From positions 1 through 59,850 of IMG/VR virus record IMGVR_UViG_3300036768_000388: a stretch of 59,850 nt of DNA; one strand, 5' to 3'. The stretch comes from a virus. The position numbers and the translations under genes are program-made. Below, one piece after another: positions 30,781-37,842 of the stretch. Position 1 is the stretch's first letter. Each line of letters starts with the position of its first letter. The notes beneath the pieces are model-generated. The model saw nothing but the letters and a program-made list of their open reading frames with translations, did not search any database and was not told the DNA's origin.

Positions 30781-31429
30781 ATGACATTAATACCAGTAGA
30801 TGGCAAAATACCTATACAGGTTCAGAAGACTTTTATAGAAAGCAATGCGAGACCTTTGCTGTCCATCTAATACTAGATGATAACAACATACTCCTACCTA
30901 TGAATATAGATGTGTTGAGCTTACCTACGGACCCAATAATGTCTAGAATACCCTCTATTAAATATTGGCCTCAAAATGGTCAACTTATAGCTGGATCATT
31001 TGTTGCTAGCATGGTTACCAGTGGACGATTACCTTACAACGATGTGGATATTCACTTTAGATCCATAGCAGCAGATGTAAATTATTTATTCATTGGAATG
31101 GTTTAAGGATGGTAGGAAGGAGTTAGTTTGGAGCACATATGCACATATGCACATATGCACATATACTGCACGGTCGATGGAACTAAGATAAACTTAATAT
31201 GGGGAATAAGATATGAAGGTCCGCATGATCTTCTGTCAGGATTTGACATGAGGTGTTGCTCACTAGCTTACTGTCCAATAGAAAGAAATTCTTCCGTATA
31301 GAAGGAGCTATCGATGATATTTTCACTAAAACACTAGTATTTAATCTATGCCCACGTGGAGCAACGATAAACAGATTAGTTAAATACATAGAGAAAGGCT
31401 GCAAATATCAAAGGCTGTTCTTCGCTTAA
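30781..31429 (+). pseudogene. decayed nucleotidyltransferase-fold gene
   Basis: Three fragments of one protein can be read. A good ATG (30781, AGGG upstream) opens a frame closing at 30870; in another frame from about 30786 one reads TSRWQNTYTGSEDFYRKQCE and on through GQLIAGSFVASMVTSG and LPYNDVDIHFRS (the G-S...D-x-D hallmark of the nucleotidyltransferase fold) to stops at 31104 and 31113. The same frame resumes with DGTKINLIWGIRYEGPHDLL and FDMRCCSLAY to a stop at 31299, and a third frame continues with EGAIDDIFTKTLVFN to 31429. Two frameshifts plus two stops mean the gene is dead. The (GCACATAT)4 repeat lies in the gap. Confidence 0.65.
31133..31164. repeat. four tandem copies of GCACATAT
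   Basis: Perfect 8-bp unit repeated four times; ATATGCACATAT is partly palindromic. It lies inside the decayed gene and may reflect slippage. Confidence 0.9.
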
Positions 31430-31447
31430 CTCATTCGTAGCGAAAAG

Positions 31448-31453
31448 TACAAT
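31448..31453 (+). promoter_or_regulatory. candidate -10 box, TACAATCC
   Basis: TACAAT 41 nt before the hydroxymethylase-like gene, member of the TAnAATC set; AGGAG follows before the start codon. Confidence 0.35.
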
Positions 31454-31493
31454 CCTGTCTTAGAAGCTACAACCGAATATAAAGGAGATTAAG

Positions 31494-32282
31494 GTGAATA
31501 TTTATGAAACTGCTTCTGAAGCATATCTTGGAACACTAAAAGATGTCTACTTCAACCCTGACGTCAAAAGCTCGCCACGAGGCCAAGCTGTACGGGAAAA
31601 ACTCGACTACAGCTTCCGCGTGCTGCACCCTACTAATGATCCTATCGTCACTAAAGATAGTAAGCGCAACGAAGTAATTGCAAGCTACACCAGGAAGGAG
31701 GTGGAGCTGTATGATTCCTGCACGAATCTTGCAGAGGATTTTGGACGAGCATCAAAGTTTTGGCTATCTCTAGCTAACCCTGACGGTACTGTCAACTCGG
31801 CATACGGACACCTAATCTGGGCTAAGCGGAGCCACGGATCTGACTTTGAAACCGAAACATTCGTCACAGCTCCGGCAACAAAGCCTGGCGAAGGTAGCGT
31901 TTACGCAACGCGCGGCGTCAGACGTACCCCATGGGAATGGTGCGTAGAGTCTCTAAAAAGAGATAAAGACACTAGACAGGCAGTTCTTCGTTTTTCACTA
32001 CCAGAACATTTTTGGATGGGTAATAAAGACCAGACCTGCACTCTTAATGGTAACTTTTTAATTCGCAACGATCAACTACACTTTTCTATAGTTATGCGCT
32101 CAAATGACCTAACTCTTGGCCTAGTATATGACATGCCATGGTTCATGGGACTTATGGATAGGATGATAGTTGAGTTAAAGCCATCATATCCTAGTCTTAC
32201 CAAAGGTCACTATACGCACTTTGTACATAGTTTGCATATTTATGAAAGAGATGAAGAAAAAGTTCTAAAAATGTTGGGATAG
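31494..32282 (+). CDS. thymidylate-synthase-fold enzyme, likely dCMP hydroxymethylase
   Basis: 262 aa, GTG start after AAGGAG. ThyA-fold motifs: catalytic C182 (DQTCTLNGNF), RSND at 202-205, LGLVYDMPWF at 208-217 and LHIYE with H248/Y250. In ThyA the pyrimidine-reading residue is Asn in the LPFNIASY segment; here it is D213. The same Asn-to-Asp change marks T4 gp42, which hydroxymethylates dCMP. As ThyX already makes dTMP, I infer a dCMP substrate and 5-hydroxymethyl (or methyl) dCMP as product. The 5' half (to about 31960) is clearly richer in G+C and uses CGC/CTG/GGC codons; the 3' half looks like the rest of the genome, suggesting mosaic origin. Confidence 0.75.
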   Translation: MNIYETASEAYLGTLKDVYFNPDVKSSPRGQAVREKLDYSFRVLHPTNDPIVTKDSKRNEVIASYTRKEVELYDSCTNLAEDFGRASKFWLSLANPDGTVNSAYGHLIWAKRSHGSDFETETFVTAPATKPGEGSVYATRGVRRTPWEWCVESLKRDKDTRQAVLRFSLPEHFWMGNKDQTCTLNGNFLIRNDQLHFSIVMRSNDLTLGLVYDMPWFMGLMDRMIVELKPSYPSLTKGHYTHFVHSLHIYERDEEKVLKMLG

Positions 32283-32284
32283 TT

Positions 32285-32458
32285 ATGTCTAAGATTGTTA
32301 ATAAAAGTTTAACAGATGGTAATTTAGTCAACGATATAGAAAATTCTACTTTTTCCACTACTAGTGGAAGTATTGCGCCAAACACTAACTTGCAAGATTT
32401 ATTTAAAACTCTCTCTCGATTAGAGAACTATCTAAAGAAGAAACAGAAGAGATGTTAA
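32285..32458 (+). CDS. hypothetical protein, 57 aa
   Basis: ATG 3 nt after the upstream stop; its TAA abuts the next ATG. Ser/Thr/Asn-rich centre (STFSTTSGSIAPNTNL) and a basic C-terminal helix. Not recognised. Confidence 0.6.
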   Translation: MSKIVNKSLTDGNLVNDIENSTFSTTSGSIAPNTNLQDLFKTLSRLENYLKKKQKRC

Positions 32459-33181
32459 ATGACACTAACGAGTAGTGAAAAACAATTAATATTAGATAAT
32501 GAGATTAGGTTAGATTCTATTCTAGGTCTCTTAGAGTCTGTTAGAAACTTTAATCTAGATGATGTATTGATTGCCTACTCTAACCCTTCTTTCTTTGAAA
32601 CTGAACCAAGAATTGTAACTAACACTTACGGTGTTCCAAAGAAGTATAAGGTTACTCACATTGATAAATACGGTGTTCCTTATATTAAGGAGCTAAATAA
32701 GAAGGGTAAGCCTACTAGACACTTGATCGCAACTATCTCTTTTTTAAAAGATAGATATGGCACTTTAAGTGTAAGCCAAAACTATAAATATGAGATAGAT
32801 CCAGATTATGCAGATGCAATCATATTAGGTGATGTTGATGGTTTTAATGCTTCAAAAAAACATAAAATCAAGTCCGATCTATTTAAAGAGATAACTAATC
32901 ATAACAAATCATCAATAATTAAGTTTCCTTCAATAGAAGAGGCTGTTGTCTTTATATCCACTCTTAAACCTGGCGATGTACTTTGGACAACTTATAAAAA
33001 TTACTTAACAGTACTCAATGTTATTCCGAAACTAGATCCATACACGTTAAAATCCGATTTTGAAGTTGAATTTCAAAGGGGTAGCGGGAAGATAGTTAAG
33101 ATGAGTGCTTGGGACATATCAATCAAAACTTTTTACCGAAACGCTCCAAGAACTTATAAAGAGTTAAAAGATCTGAAATAA
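32459..33181 (+). CDS. hypothetical protein, paralogue of 34671 gene
   Basis: 240 aa. Shares with the 34671 product a block of about 120 residues: an F-x-[IL]-x-D-[VI]-L-x-x-YS start, PKKYKVTHIDKYGVPYIKEL, then IDPDYADAIILGD (VDPEYMDSVLLGD in the paralogue) and a Lys-rich segment ending NKS. No enzyme motif. The pair flanks two unrelated genes, implying an old duplication. Confidence 0.8.
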   Translation: MTLTSSEKQLILDNEIRLDSILGLLESVRNFNLDDVLIAYSNPSFFETEPRIVTNTYGVPKKYKVTHIDKYGVPYIKELNKKGKPTRHLIATISFLKDRYGTLSVSQNYKYEIDPDYADAIILGDVDGFNASKKHKIKSDLFKEITNHNKSSIIKFPSIEEAVVFISTLKPGDVLWTTYKNYLTVLNVIPKLDPYTLKSDFEVEFQRGSGKIVKMSAWDISIKTFYRNAPRTYKELKDLK

Positions 33182-33202
33182 TATACAAATAAGAGGTACA
33201 AA

Positions 33203-33667
33203 ATGTCACAAAATCTTAATCTTCCAGTAAAAAAAGGCGATGATTTTATTGGCGAATTAGAGATAATGGATCTATCAGAGTTGAGGGATAAACAATTCTT
33301 AGTTGCTGTAAATCAAGGCGACCGTAGTGGAGTTAAATTTCTTTGCTCTACTATTCGCGGACCATACTCTTTTGAAGAGATGTGTGAGGCAATCGGTGTT
33401 ATGTGGAAAATCCATCAACACCATGGTAAAGCAATCATCTTACAAAAAGATGCAGCCGCAGCACCTAAATATCTAGATGAAAATACAATCGATTATATCG
33501 AAGCAAACTTCGAAGACATTATTACAGAGTCAATGCTTAATGGTGTTTTTGATGATGATAAAGAGTATACTTGTCGCGCTGGTGTAGTTGAGGGTGACAA
33601 TTCAGATAACCCTCTAGCAGAGAAGAAAGAAGAAATCTCCGGTAACATCGAAGAGGATATATTGTAA
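33203..33667 (+). CDS. hypothetical protein, 154 aa
   Basis: AGAGG before the ATG. Alpha/beta N-terminal half (FLCSTIRGPYSFEEMCEAIG) and an acidic C-terminus (EEISGNIEEDIL). Overlaps the next gene by one base (TAATG). Not recognised. Confidence 0.75.
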   Translation: MSQNLNLPVKKGDDFIGELEIMDLSELRDKQFLVAVNQGDRSGVKFLCSTIRGPYSFEEMCEAIGVMWKIHQHHGKAIILQKDAAAAPKYLDENTIDYIEANFEDIITESMLNGVFDDDKEYTCRAGVVEGDNSDNPLAEKKEEISGNIEEDIL

Positions 33668-34203
33668 TGTTATTAAACAAGGTCCCAGTTCTTGACAAAG
33701 GGTATGTAGCTCTTGTTGATTGTAGTAATACAACTCGCAAGCTTCGTGACATTGGCCAAGAGTTTTTCGACAATGGCGAGTACCCAACCTCCCTAGAAGA
33801 ACTTGGGACCTTAACTTTAGTTATTAAGTGTCCACTATTTGTTCAATTAAATATATCTAAATTTAATCTTAAGATAATCAATGTACCAGATAAAGAACAA
33901 CACGCATATTCACCATCAGTTGGCGAAATCGGTTCTCCCGACAGAACTACTAACGAAGAGATTGCTGCTGATATTTCTCGCACAACTTCTGCCCTACTCA
34001 TCAATCCAAAAGCATACCAAGCTGATGGATGTGATAGATTCGTTTCGCAAATAATAACACCTATAAATGTATACACAACTATAATAGTTCATGGTTCGTA
34101 TAACGAATGGTGTAAATTTGCTTGTCAACAAGGATTTACACCTGGGCCAATTAAGGCCTATCATCAAGCAATTGAACAAATAATAACTTCGGAGTGGATG
34201 TAA
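33667..34203 (+). CDS. hypothetical protein with degenerate ThyX-like pattern
   Basis: 178 aa. The order of segments resembles ThyX: GYVALVDCS, YPTSLEEL, LTLVIKCPLFVQLNI, and a C-terminal NEWCKFACQQGFTPGPIKAY with AIEQII, where ThyX has its Arg-rich fold core. The RHR...SxRY flavin/substrate motif is missing, so it should not make dTMP. It may be a structural relative or partner of the active ThyX at 6036. The similarity is weak and by eye only. Confidence 0.4.
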   Translation: MLLNKVPVLDKGYVALVDCSNTTRKLRDIGQEFFDNGEYPTSLEELGTLTLVIKCPLFVQLNISKFNLKIINVPDKEQHAYSPSVGEIGSPDRTTNEEIAADISRTTSALLINPKAYQADGCDRFVSQIITPINVYTTIIVHGSYNEWCKFACQQGFTPGPIKAYHQAIEQIITSEWM

Positions 34204-34445
34204 TGGCAAGACTAAAGGCAAAGAAAAAGCACGTATTTCAAGACCCTACTGTTGAAGAAATAGTAGAGATGGAGATAGAGGTTAAAGATCCTGTCACTGG
34301 AAAGATGATTAAGCAGAAAGTTAAAGTTAAAAAACTTAAAGCAATCAAGAGAGAGGAAAAAGTATTTGTTGGTGCTACATCTATTATAGATGAGATTGAG
34401 AAGAATGAATCTTTAGATGATATTGAAGTGGATACAGAGGAGTAA
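34203..34445 (+). CDS. small charged protein, 80 aa
   Basis: ATG in a TAATG overlap with GGAG upstream. Highly charged (MARLKAKKKHVFQDPTVEE ... VKVKKLKAIKREEK) with an acidic tail. Not recognised. Confidence 0.65.
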   Translation: MARLKAKKKHVFQDPTVEEIVEMEIEVKDPVTGKMIKQKVKVKKLKAIKREEKVFVGATSIIDEIEKNESLDDIEVDTEE

Positions 34446-34638
34446 TGGTTACGTATTAGTAGGGCTTCTTATAGGTATTCTAATCTTTATCGTGTTTAAA
34501 ATTAGCCCTAACCCAAAAGAAGAACATTCAAATCAAATCGTAGTGAAGAAGAAACAATACCCTCCTCATCAGTGGTTTTGGCAAGAAGTAGTAGATCAAA
34601 ATGGAGTAAAGCACGGGGCGCGAACGCATTGTTTGTAA
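34417..34638 (+). CDS. single-span membrane protein, start unclear
   Basis: 73 aa from ATG 34417, overlapping the previous gene by 29 nt. Transmembrane helix VLVGLLIGILIFIVF, then a short basic outer part (KKQYPPHQWFWQE). The strong GAGGAG at 34436-34441 points instead to ATG 34445, which is one base out of frame and stops after four codons; a missing G there would restore MGYVLVGLLIG, so a single-base deletion is suspected. Confidence 0.5.
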   Translation: MILKWIQRSNGYVLVGLLIGILIFIVFKISPNPKEEHSNQIVVKKKQYPPHQWFWQEVVDQNGVKHGARTHCL

Positions 34639-34670
34639 AGTCTGTGATCCAATTAAGTCCGGAGATTTAG

Positions 34671-35483
34671 ATGAATGATAAGTTCAAACTAACTCAAGAG
34701 CAAATACTTGAGATTCAGCAATTAAGGGAAAATAACCCAGTATGTAGATACCTAGATATGATGGAAAATTGTAAGTTCTCCATCGGTGATATTTTAGTTA
34801 AATATTCAGGTCGTAAAGACTGGAATAATTCTGGCAAGATTCGGTGGGAGTTGGAGATGTTAAGCCCTAATTCTACTATGCCTAAGAGATACGTCTATGT
34901 TTATGAAGATAAACACGGTGTTGGTTTTGTAAAAAGATTGAATATTAAAACTGGAGAACTATGTAAAGAAACAATATGTTTAGCTGATGTAGTTGGTACT
35001 CATAGCAACCTAACAAAATTCCAAGTTGATCCTGAATACATGGACTCAGTATTGTTAGGCGATGGATCTTTTGATATTAAGAAACTACACAAACAATCTC
35101 TAGAGAAAAAACAAAGAGTTAAAGAGCTAAATAAGAGCGCAGCTTTTGTTAGTTCAAAGCTTTCAGAGGTAAATAATTTTCTATCGCAAATTAAAGCCGG
35201 AGACACACTCTACTATTCTAGAAATAAAGATTACAGCGGAAACTGTTTTAGAGAGTTAAAAGTAGATAAGATGGCTAAATCATGCATTGCAAGGCTTGAC
35301 CAGTACACTAAACAACATTATACCGATGTAGTAAACTCAGGTAAATTCATTATAGATGATAATAAAGTATACAGATTTATTGAAACAAATATTTGGGTAG
35401 ATGATTCTGTATCTTCTCTTGATTTCTTAGATACCGCAATATGGTTAAATAAACCCATCGAATTAAAGGATAATGTAGTTTAA
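34671..35483 (+). CDS. hypothetical protein, paralogue of 32459 gene
   Basis: 270 aa; GGAG upstream. Homologous to the 32459 product over residues about 36-165 (FSIGDILVKYSG, MPKRYVYVYEDKHGVGFVKR, VDPEYMDSVLLGD). It carries a longer C-terminal region. Its stop overlaps the dCMP deaminase ATG. Function unknown. Confidence 0.8.
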   Translation: MNDKFKLTQEQILEIQQLRENNPVCRYLDMMENCKFSIGDILVKYSGRKDWNNSGKIRWELEMLSPNSTMPKRYVYVYEDKHGVGFVKRLNIKTGELCKETICLADVVGTHSNLTKFQVDPEYMDSVLLGDGSFDIKKLHKQSLEKKQRVKELNKSAAFVSSKLSEVNNFLSQIKAGDTLYYSRNKDYSGNCFRELKVDKMAKSCIARLDQYTKQHYTDVVNSGKFIIDDNKVYRFIETNIWVDDSVSSLDFLDTAIWLNKPIELKDNVV

Positions 35484-35929
35484 TGAGGCCGTCGAAGATT
35501 CAAAATTATATGGATATTGCAGAAATCATTGCAGAGCGTTCACATGACGCTGAGACAAAGGTTGGTGCGCTACTCATTAATAATGAGTCTGGGGCTATTA
35601 TAGCAACTGGCTATAATGGATTCGTTCGCGGAGCAGACGATTCTAAATTACCAAACACTAGACCAGAAAAATATGAGTACATACTACATGCGGAGCAAAA
35701 TCTAATTGCTAATTGTGCTAGACATGGTATCTCTATGGATAATTGCTCTTTAATATGTACACTAAGTCCATGTAAACTATGCATGAGGATGTTATTGAAT
35801 TCTGGTATCACTAAAGTTGTGAGCAAAAACCTATATAAAGATTTCAATGATATCTTAAAGATGGGCGACATCAATGTTGAAGTAAAGCAAGAATCAGATG
35901 GGTTTTGGCACTTAACGTATAAGGTTTAA
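35483..35929 (+). CDS. deoxycytidylate deaminase
   Basis: Converts dCMP to dUMP, feeding ThyX. 148 aa with the zinc site HAEQN (H69, catalytic E71) and SPCKLC (C97, C100); KVGALLINNESG and ATGYNGFVRGADD are typical of the dCMP deaminase branch. The ATG overlaps the preceding stop. If the 31494 enzyme uses dCMP, the two compete for the same pool. Confidence 0.93.
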   Translation: MRPSKIQNYMDIAEIIAERSHDAETKVGALLINNESGAIIATGYNGFVRGADDSKLPNTRPEKYEYILHAEQNLIANCARHGISMDNCSLICTLSPCKLCMRMLLNSGITKVVSKNLYKDFNDILKMGDINVEVKQESDGFWHLTYKV

Positions 35930-35930
35930 T

Positions 35931-36350
35931 ATGAGTAAGATAGAGACGATTGTTTTTATAGGCTCAAATCCAAGCGAAAGATCTTACAGATTAGAGCCAT
36001 TTTGGCACAACACTAAGAGTATGACAATGCTAACAAACTGGATAAACTCTATTCCAACTGCCGCATATCAAATGACATTTTTAAATGTCAGTAATCAAAC
36101 TACACCAGGTAATAGACCTTTAAAAATATCAGAGATAAAGTCCAACTTACCTAGACTTAAACTTGATTTAGAGTTGTGTAAACCAGTAAAAATAATAGCG
36201 TTAGGTAAAACTGCAGCAAAAGCATTGACACTGCTTGGCCATAACTTCTATGAGATGCCACACCCAAGTGGTTTAAATAGACAGCTAAATAATAAAGAAT
36301 TCATTGAAGAAAAAATAAAAGGGCTAGCTAGTTACCTAGCCAGCCCTTAA
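35931..36350 (+). CDS. uracil-DNA-glycosylase-superfamily protein
   Basis: 139 aa. The N-terminal FIGSNPSERS and C-terminal HPSGLNRQL correspond to motifs 1 and 2 of the UDG fold, and IIALGKTAAKAL is the strand-helix before motif 2. The usual catalytic Asp/Asn of motif 1 is not clear, so activity may be altered: a glycosylase, a decoy, or another base-excision function. The last codons are part of the terminator stem. Confidence 0.6.
   Translation: MSKIETIVFIGSNPSERSYRLEPFWHNTKSMTMLTNWINSIPTAAYQMTFLNVSNQTTPGNRPLKISEIKSNLPRLKLDLELCKPVKIIALGKTAAKALTLLGHNFYEMPHPSGLNRQLNNKEFIEEKIKGLASYLASP
36321..36346. terminator. bidirectional terminator between the two arms
   Basis: GGGCT and AGCCC, with GCTAG / CTAGC inside and a TTAC loop, form a strong hairpin; AATTTTT follows on the plus side. 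It lies between convergent genes and marks the border between early plus-strand and late minus-strand transcription. Confidence 0.75.
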
Positions 36351-36367
36351 CTAATTTTTATTAAATA

Positions 36368-36655
36368 TTAGTTTGCAGCTTGTGCTTGAGCAATAATCTC
36401 ATTACCAGCAGCTTTATTAGAAAGCTCTGCAATGATTCTACGCTTTGCATCCAATGTAAGAGCTTGAGCTCCAGCAGTTTCAACAGCAGCGATTAAGCTT
36501 TGTGCAGCTTTCTTATTAGCAAGAGCAACTTCAATAGCTCTCTTAAGTTTAGCACTTAAAGGTGCGGCAGTAACTAATTTAGCTTCTAACTCGTCAGCTA
36601 ATGCTTTTCTAGTTAAAGCGTTAAGTAAACGTCTCTTAGTTTTTGCAGTTAACAT
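36368..36655 (-). CDS. three-repeat Ala-rich protein, 95 aa
   Basis: AAGGAG before the ATG. Three copies of an about 30-residue helix-turn unit: TAKTKRRLLNALTRKALADEL, then SAKLKRAIEVALANKKAAQSL, then TLDAKRRIIAELSNKAAGNEI. Such Ala/Lys helical repeats occur in small virion or DNA-associated phage proteins. Last gene of the late arm. Function unknown. Confidence 0.75.
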   Translation of the reverse strand: MLTAKTKRRLLNALTRKALADELEAKLVTAAPLSAKLKRAIEVALANKKAAQSLIAAVETAGAQALTLDAKRRIIAELSNKAAGNEIIAQAQAAN

Positions 36656-36688
36656 AAAAACTCCTTGTACAGCTATAATATCACAAAG

Positions 36689-37084
36689 TTACTTCAAACC
36701 TTTGATACCAGCTATGATACCAACTATTGTAGCAACAATACCTAACCACTTACCGATCTGAAATAACTTATCTTTTCTGTAATGGTCAACAGCTTCTTTC
36801 TTAATTTTTTCTTGTTCAAGCGGAGATAGACGGTCATCTATTGTCTTAACTACTTTTTCTAGTAGTTCTGTTCTGTGCATGTGTTCTCTTAGAGATTCAG
36901 TATTTTCTTGAAGAATATTGTTCATGCGCTTGAGCTCTTCGTACATTCCTTCATCTTGCTTTTGATGGTCATCGAAAGCTGCTTTCTGCAAAGCAACTTC
37001 TTTATCGATTTTATGAACTGTACTTGCTACATCATCAAGCTTCTCTTGGATATAACTTATCTTCTGCTCTAAGTCCTTAGCCAT
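36689..37084 (-). CDS. coiled-coil protein with C-terminal membrane helix
   Basis: 131 aa: a long coiled coil (residues 5-90), a basic stretch (HYRKDKLF), and a C-terminal transmembrane helix (WLGIVATIVGIIAGIKGLK). This order resembles XhlA-type partners of holins or spanin-like proteins, so a lysis role is possible. The ribosome-binding site is weak (GGGGC). Confidence 0.7.
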   Translation of the reverse strand: MAKDLEQKISYIQEKLDDVASTVHKIDKEVALQKAAFDDHQKQDEGMYEELKRMNNILQENTESLREHMHRTELLEKVVKTIDDRLSPLEQEKIKKEAVDHYRKDKLFQIGKWLGIVATIVGIIAGIKGLK

Positions 37085-37211
37085 GCCTTTAGCCCCACTG
37101 AATTAAACATCTCTCTCTAAAATTATACTATAGTTGGTACTTAGTTAGTAATAAGTTGGTATAAATTCTGAAACCATATGTGACCAAACCTCTAAAACCA
37201 AAGTTTGGCAG

Positions 37212-37499
37212 AATCACCATAACTGTCTTTAAGTTAAATAATCTAGATCTAACTATATGTGGTTATATGAACACACGATGGCCTTAATTTCTGAATTAGA
37301 ATATAGAAAACAGACAAAATATTCAATGATTAATAATGCACAGATCATTCTAGATGGCGCCAAATTAATACCCCTGGTCCCTTTGACGCCTTTTGCAAAT
37401 TGCATGCCCTATAAATCAATATATTATTCTATAGGAGTGTATCGGTTATGCGTGGTCTATAAGTGGGAGCACAACGATAGGTTACCAAAAATGGATTAA
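37212..37499 (+). pseudogene. 5'-truncated remnant of a conserved phage protein
   Basis: In one frame: NHHNCL, stop (37230), VK, stop (37239), then SRSNYMWLYEHTMALISELEYR, later LTPFANCMPYKS and VYRLCVVYKWEHND. This matches the C-terminal part of a family recalled from many phages (N-H-P-C...NYxWL...EYxxR...TP...MP...YRxYY...W). The conserved N-terminal half is missing and two stops disrupt the join. The ATG at 37257 has no ribosome-binding site. Confidence 0.55.
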
Positions 37500-37509
37500 T
37501 AGATCTGCG

Positions 37510-37595
37510 CCTAACTAGTACTCTCCCGAGTATATTGACAAGGCCCGTACCACTGAACATGAATTCCCGTGGACGGGTGTCTTCGTCAGTCTAGG
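37510..37595 (+). ncRNA. putative three-way-junction RNA
   Basis: CCTA (37510-37513) pairs with TAGG (37592-37595); inside are hairpin TACTC/GAGTA (37519-37532) and a long arm ATTGAC/GTCAGT enclosing CCCGT-CCAC / GTGG-ACGGG (37544-37577). Less AT-rich than its flanks and non-coding. Directly followed by AAAAGGAGGAG. No known family recognised. Confidence 0.4.
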
Positions 37596-37612
37596 ACAAA
37601 AGGAGGAGTTGG

Positions 37613-37627
37613 ATGGCTAACGAGTAG
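37613..37627 (+). CDS. four-codon mini-ORF (M-A-N-E)
   Basis: AAAAGGAGGAG, an excellent Shine-Dalgarno site, serves an ATG that stops after four codons. May be a leader for 37648 or an RNA-stability element; it could also be the remnant of a longer gene. Confidence 0.3.
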   Translation: MANE

Positions 37628-37647
37628 AATCTAAGTATAAATATATA

Positions 37648-37842
37648 ATGAAGAACTTAATCGAACAAAGAATACAAGAACTCTCTAATGAGATTCAATC
37701 TCTAGCCCAAGAACGGGAAGCTATGAAAGCTAGAGATGAAGAGATTGAGGTTAGGATGCATCAGTTGGTTGGTGCGATATTCGAACTGCAGAATCTTATT
37801 AATCTGGAGAATCAACCTTCTGAGCCGATTGATCAAGCTTAG
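37648..37842 (+). CDS. coiled-coil protein, 64 aa
   Basis: Nearly all one charged helix (EQRIQELSNEIQSLAQEREA). No own ribosome-binding site; 21 nt after the mini-ORF. Its 3' end overlaps the convergent membrane-protein gene by 44 nt. Not recognised. Confidence 0.55.
   Translation: MKNLIEQRIQELSNEIQSLAQEREAMKARDEEIEVRMHQLVGAIFELQNLINLENQPSEPIDQA

Noticed and set aside
31133-31164. CRISPR-like repeats
   Set aside because: 8-bp contiguous tandem copies without spacers inside a pseudogene.
37257-37499. Apparently intact 80-codon gene
   Set aside because: No ribosome-binding site; upstream in-frame stops interrupt a conserved region, so it is a pseudogene remnant.
37613-37627. tmRNA-like tag (Ala-Asn-Glu)
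   Set aside because: No tRNA-like domain around it; simpler as a leader mini-ORF.
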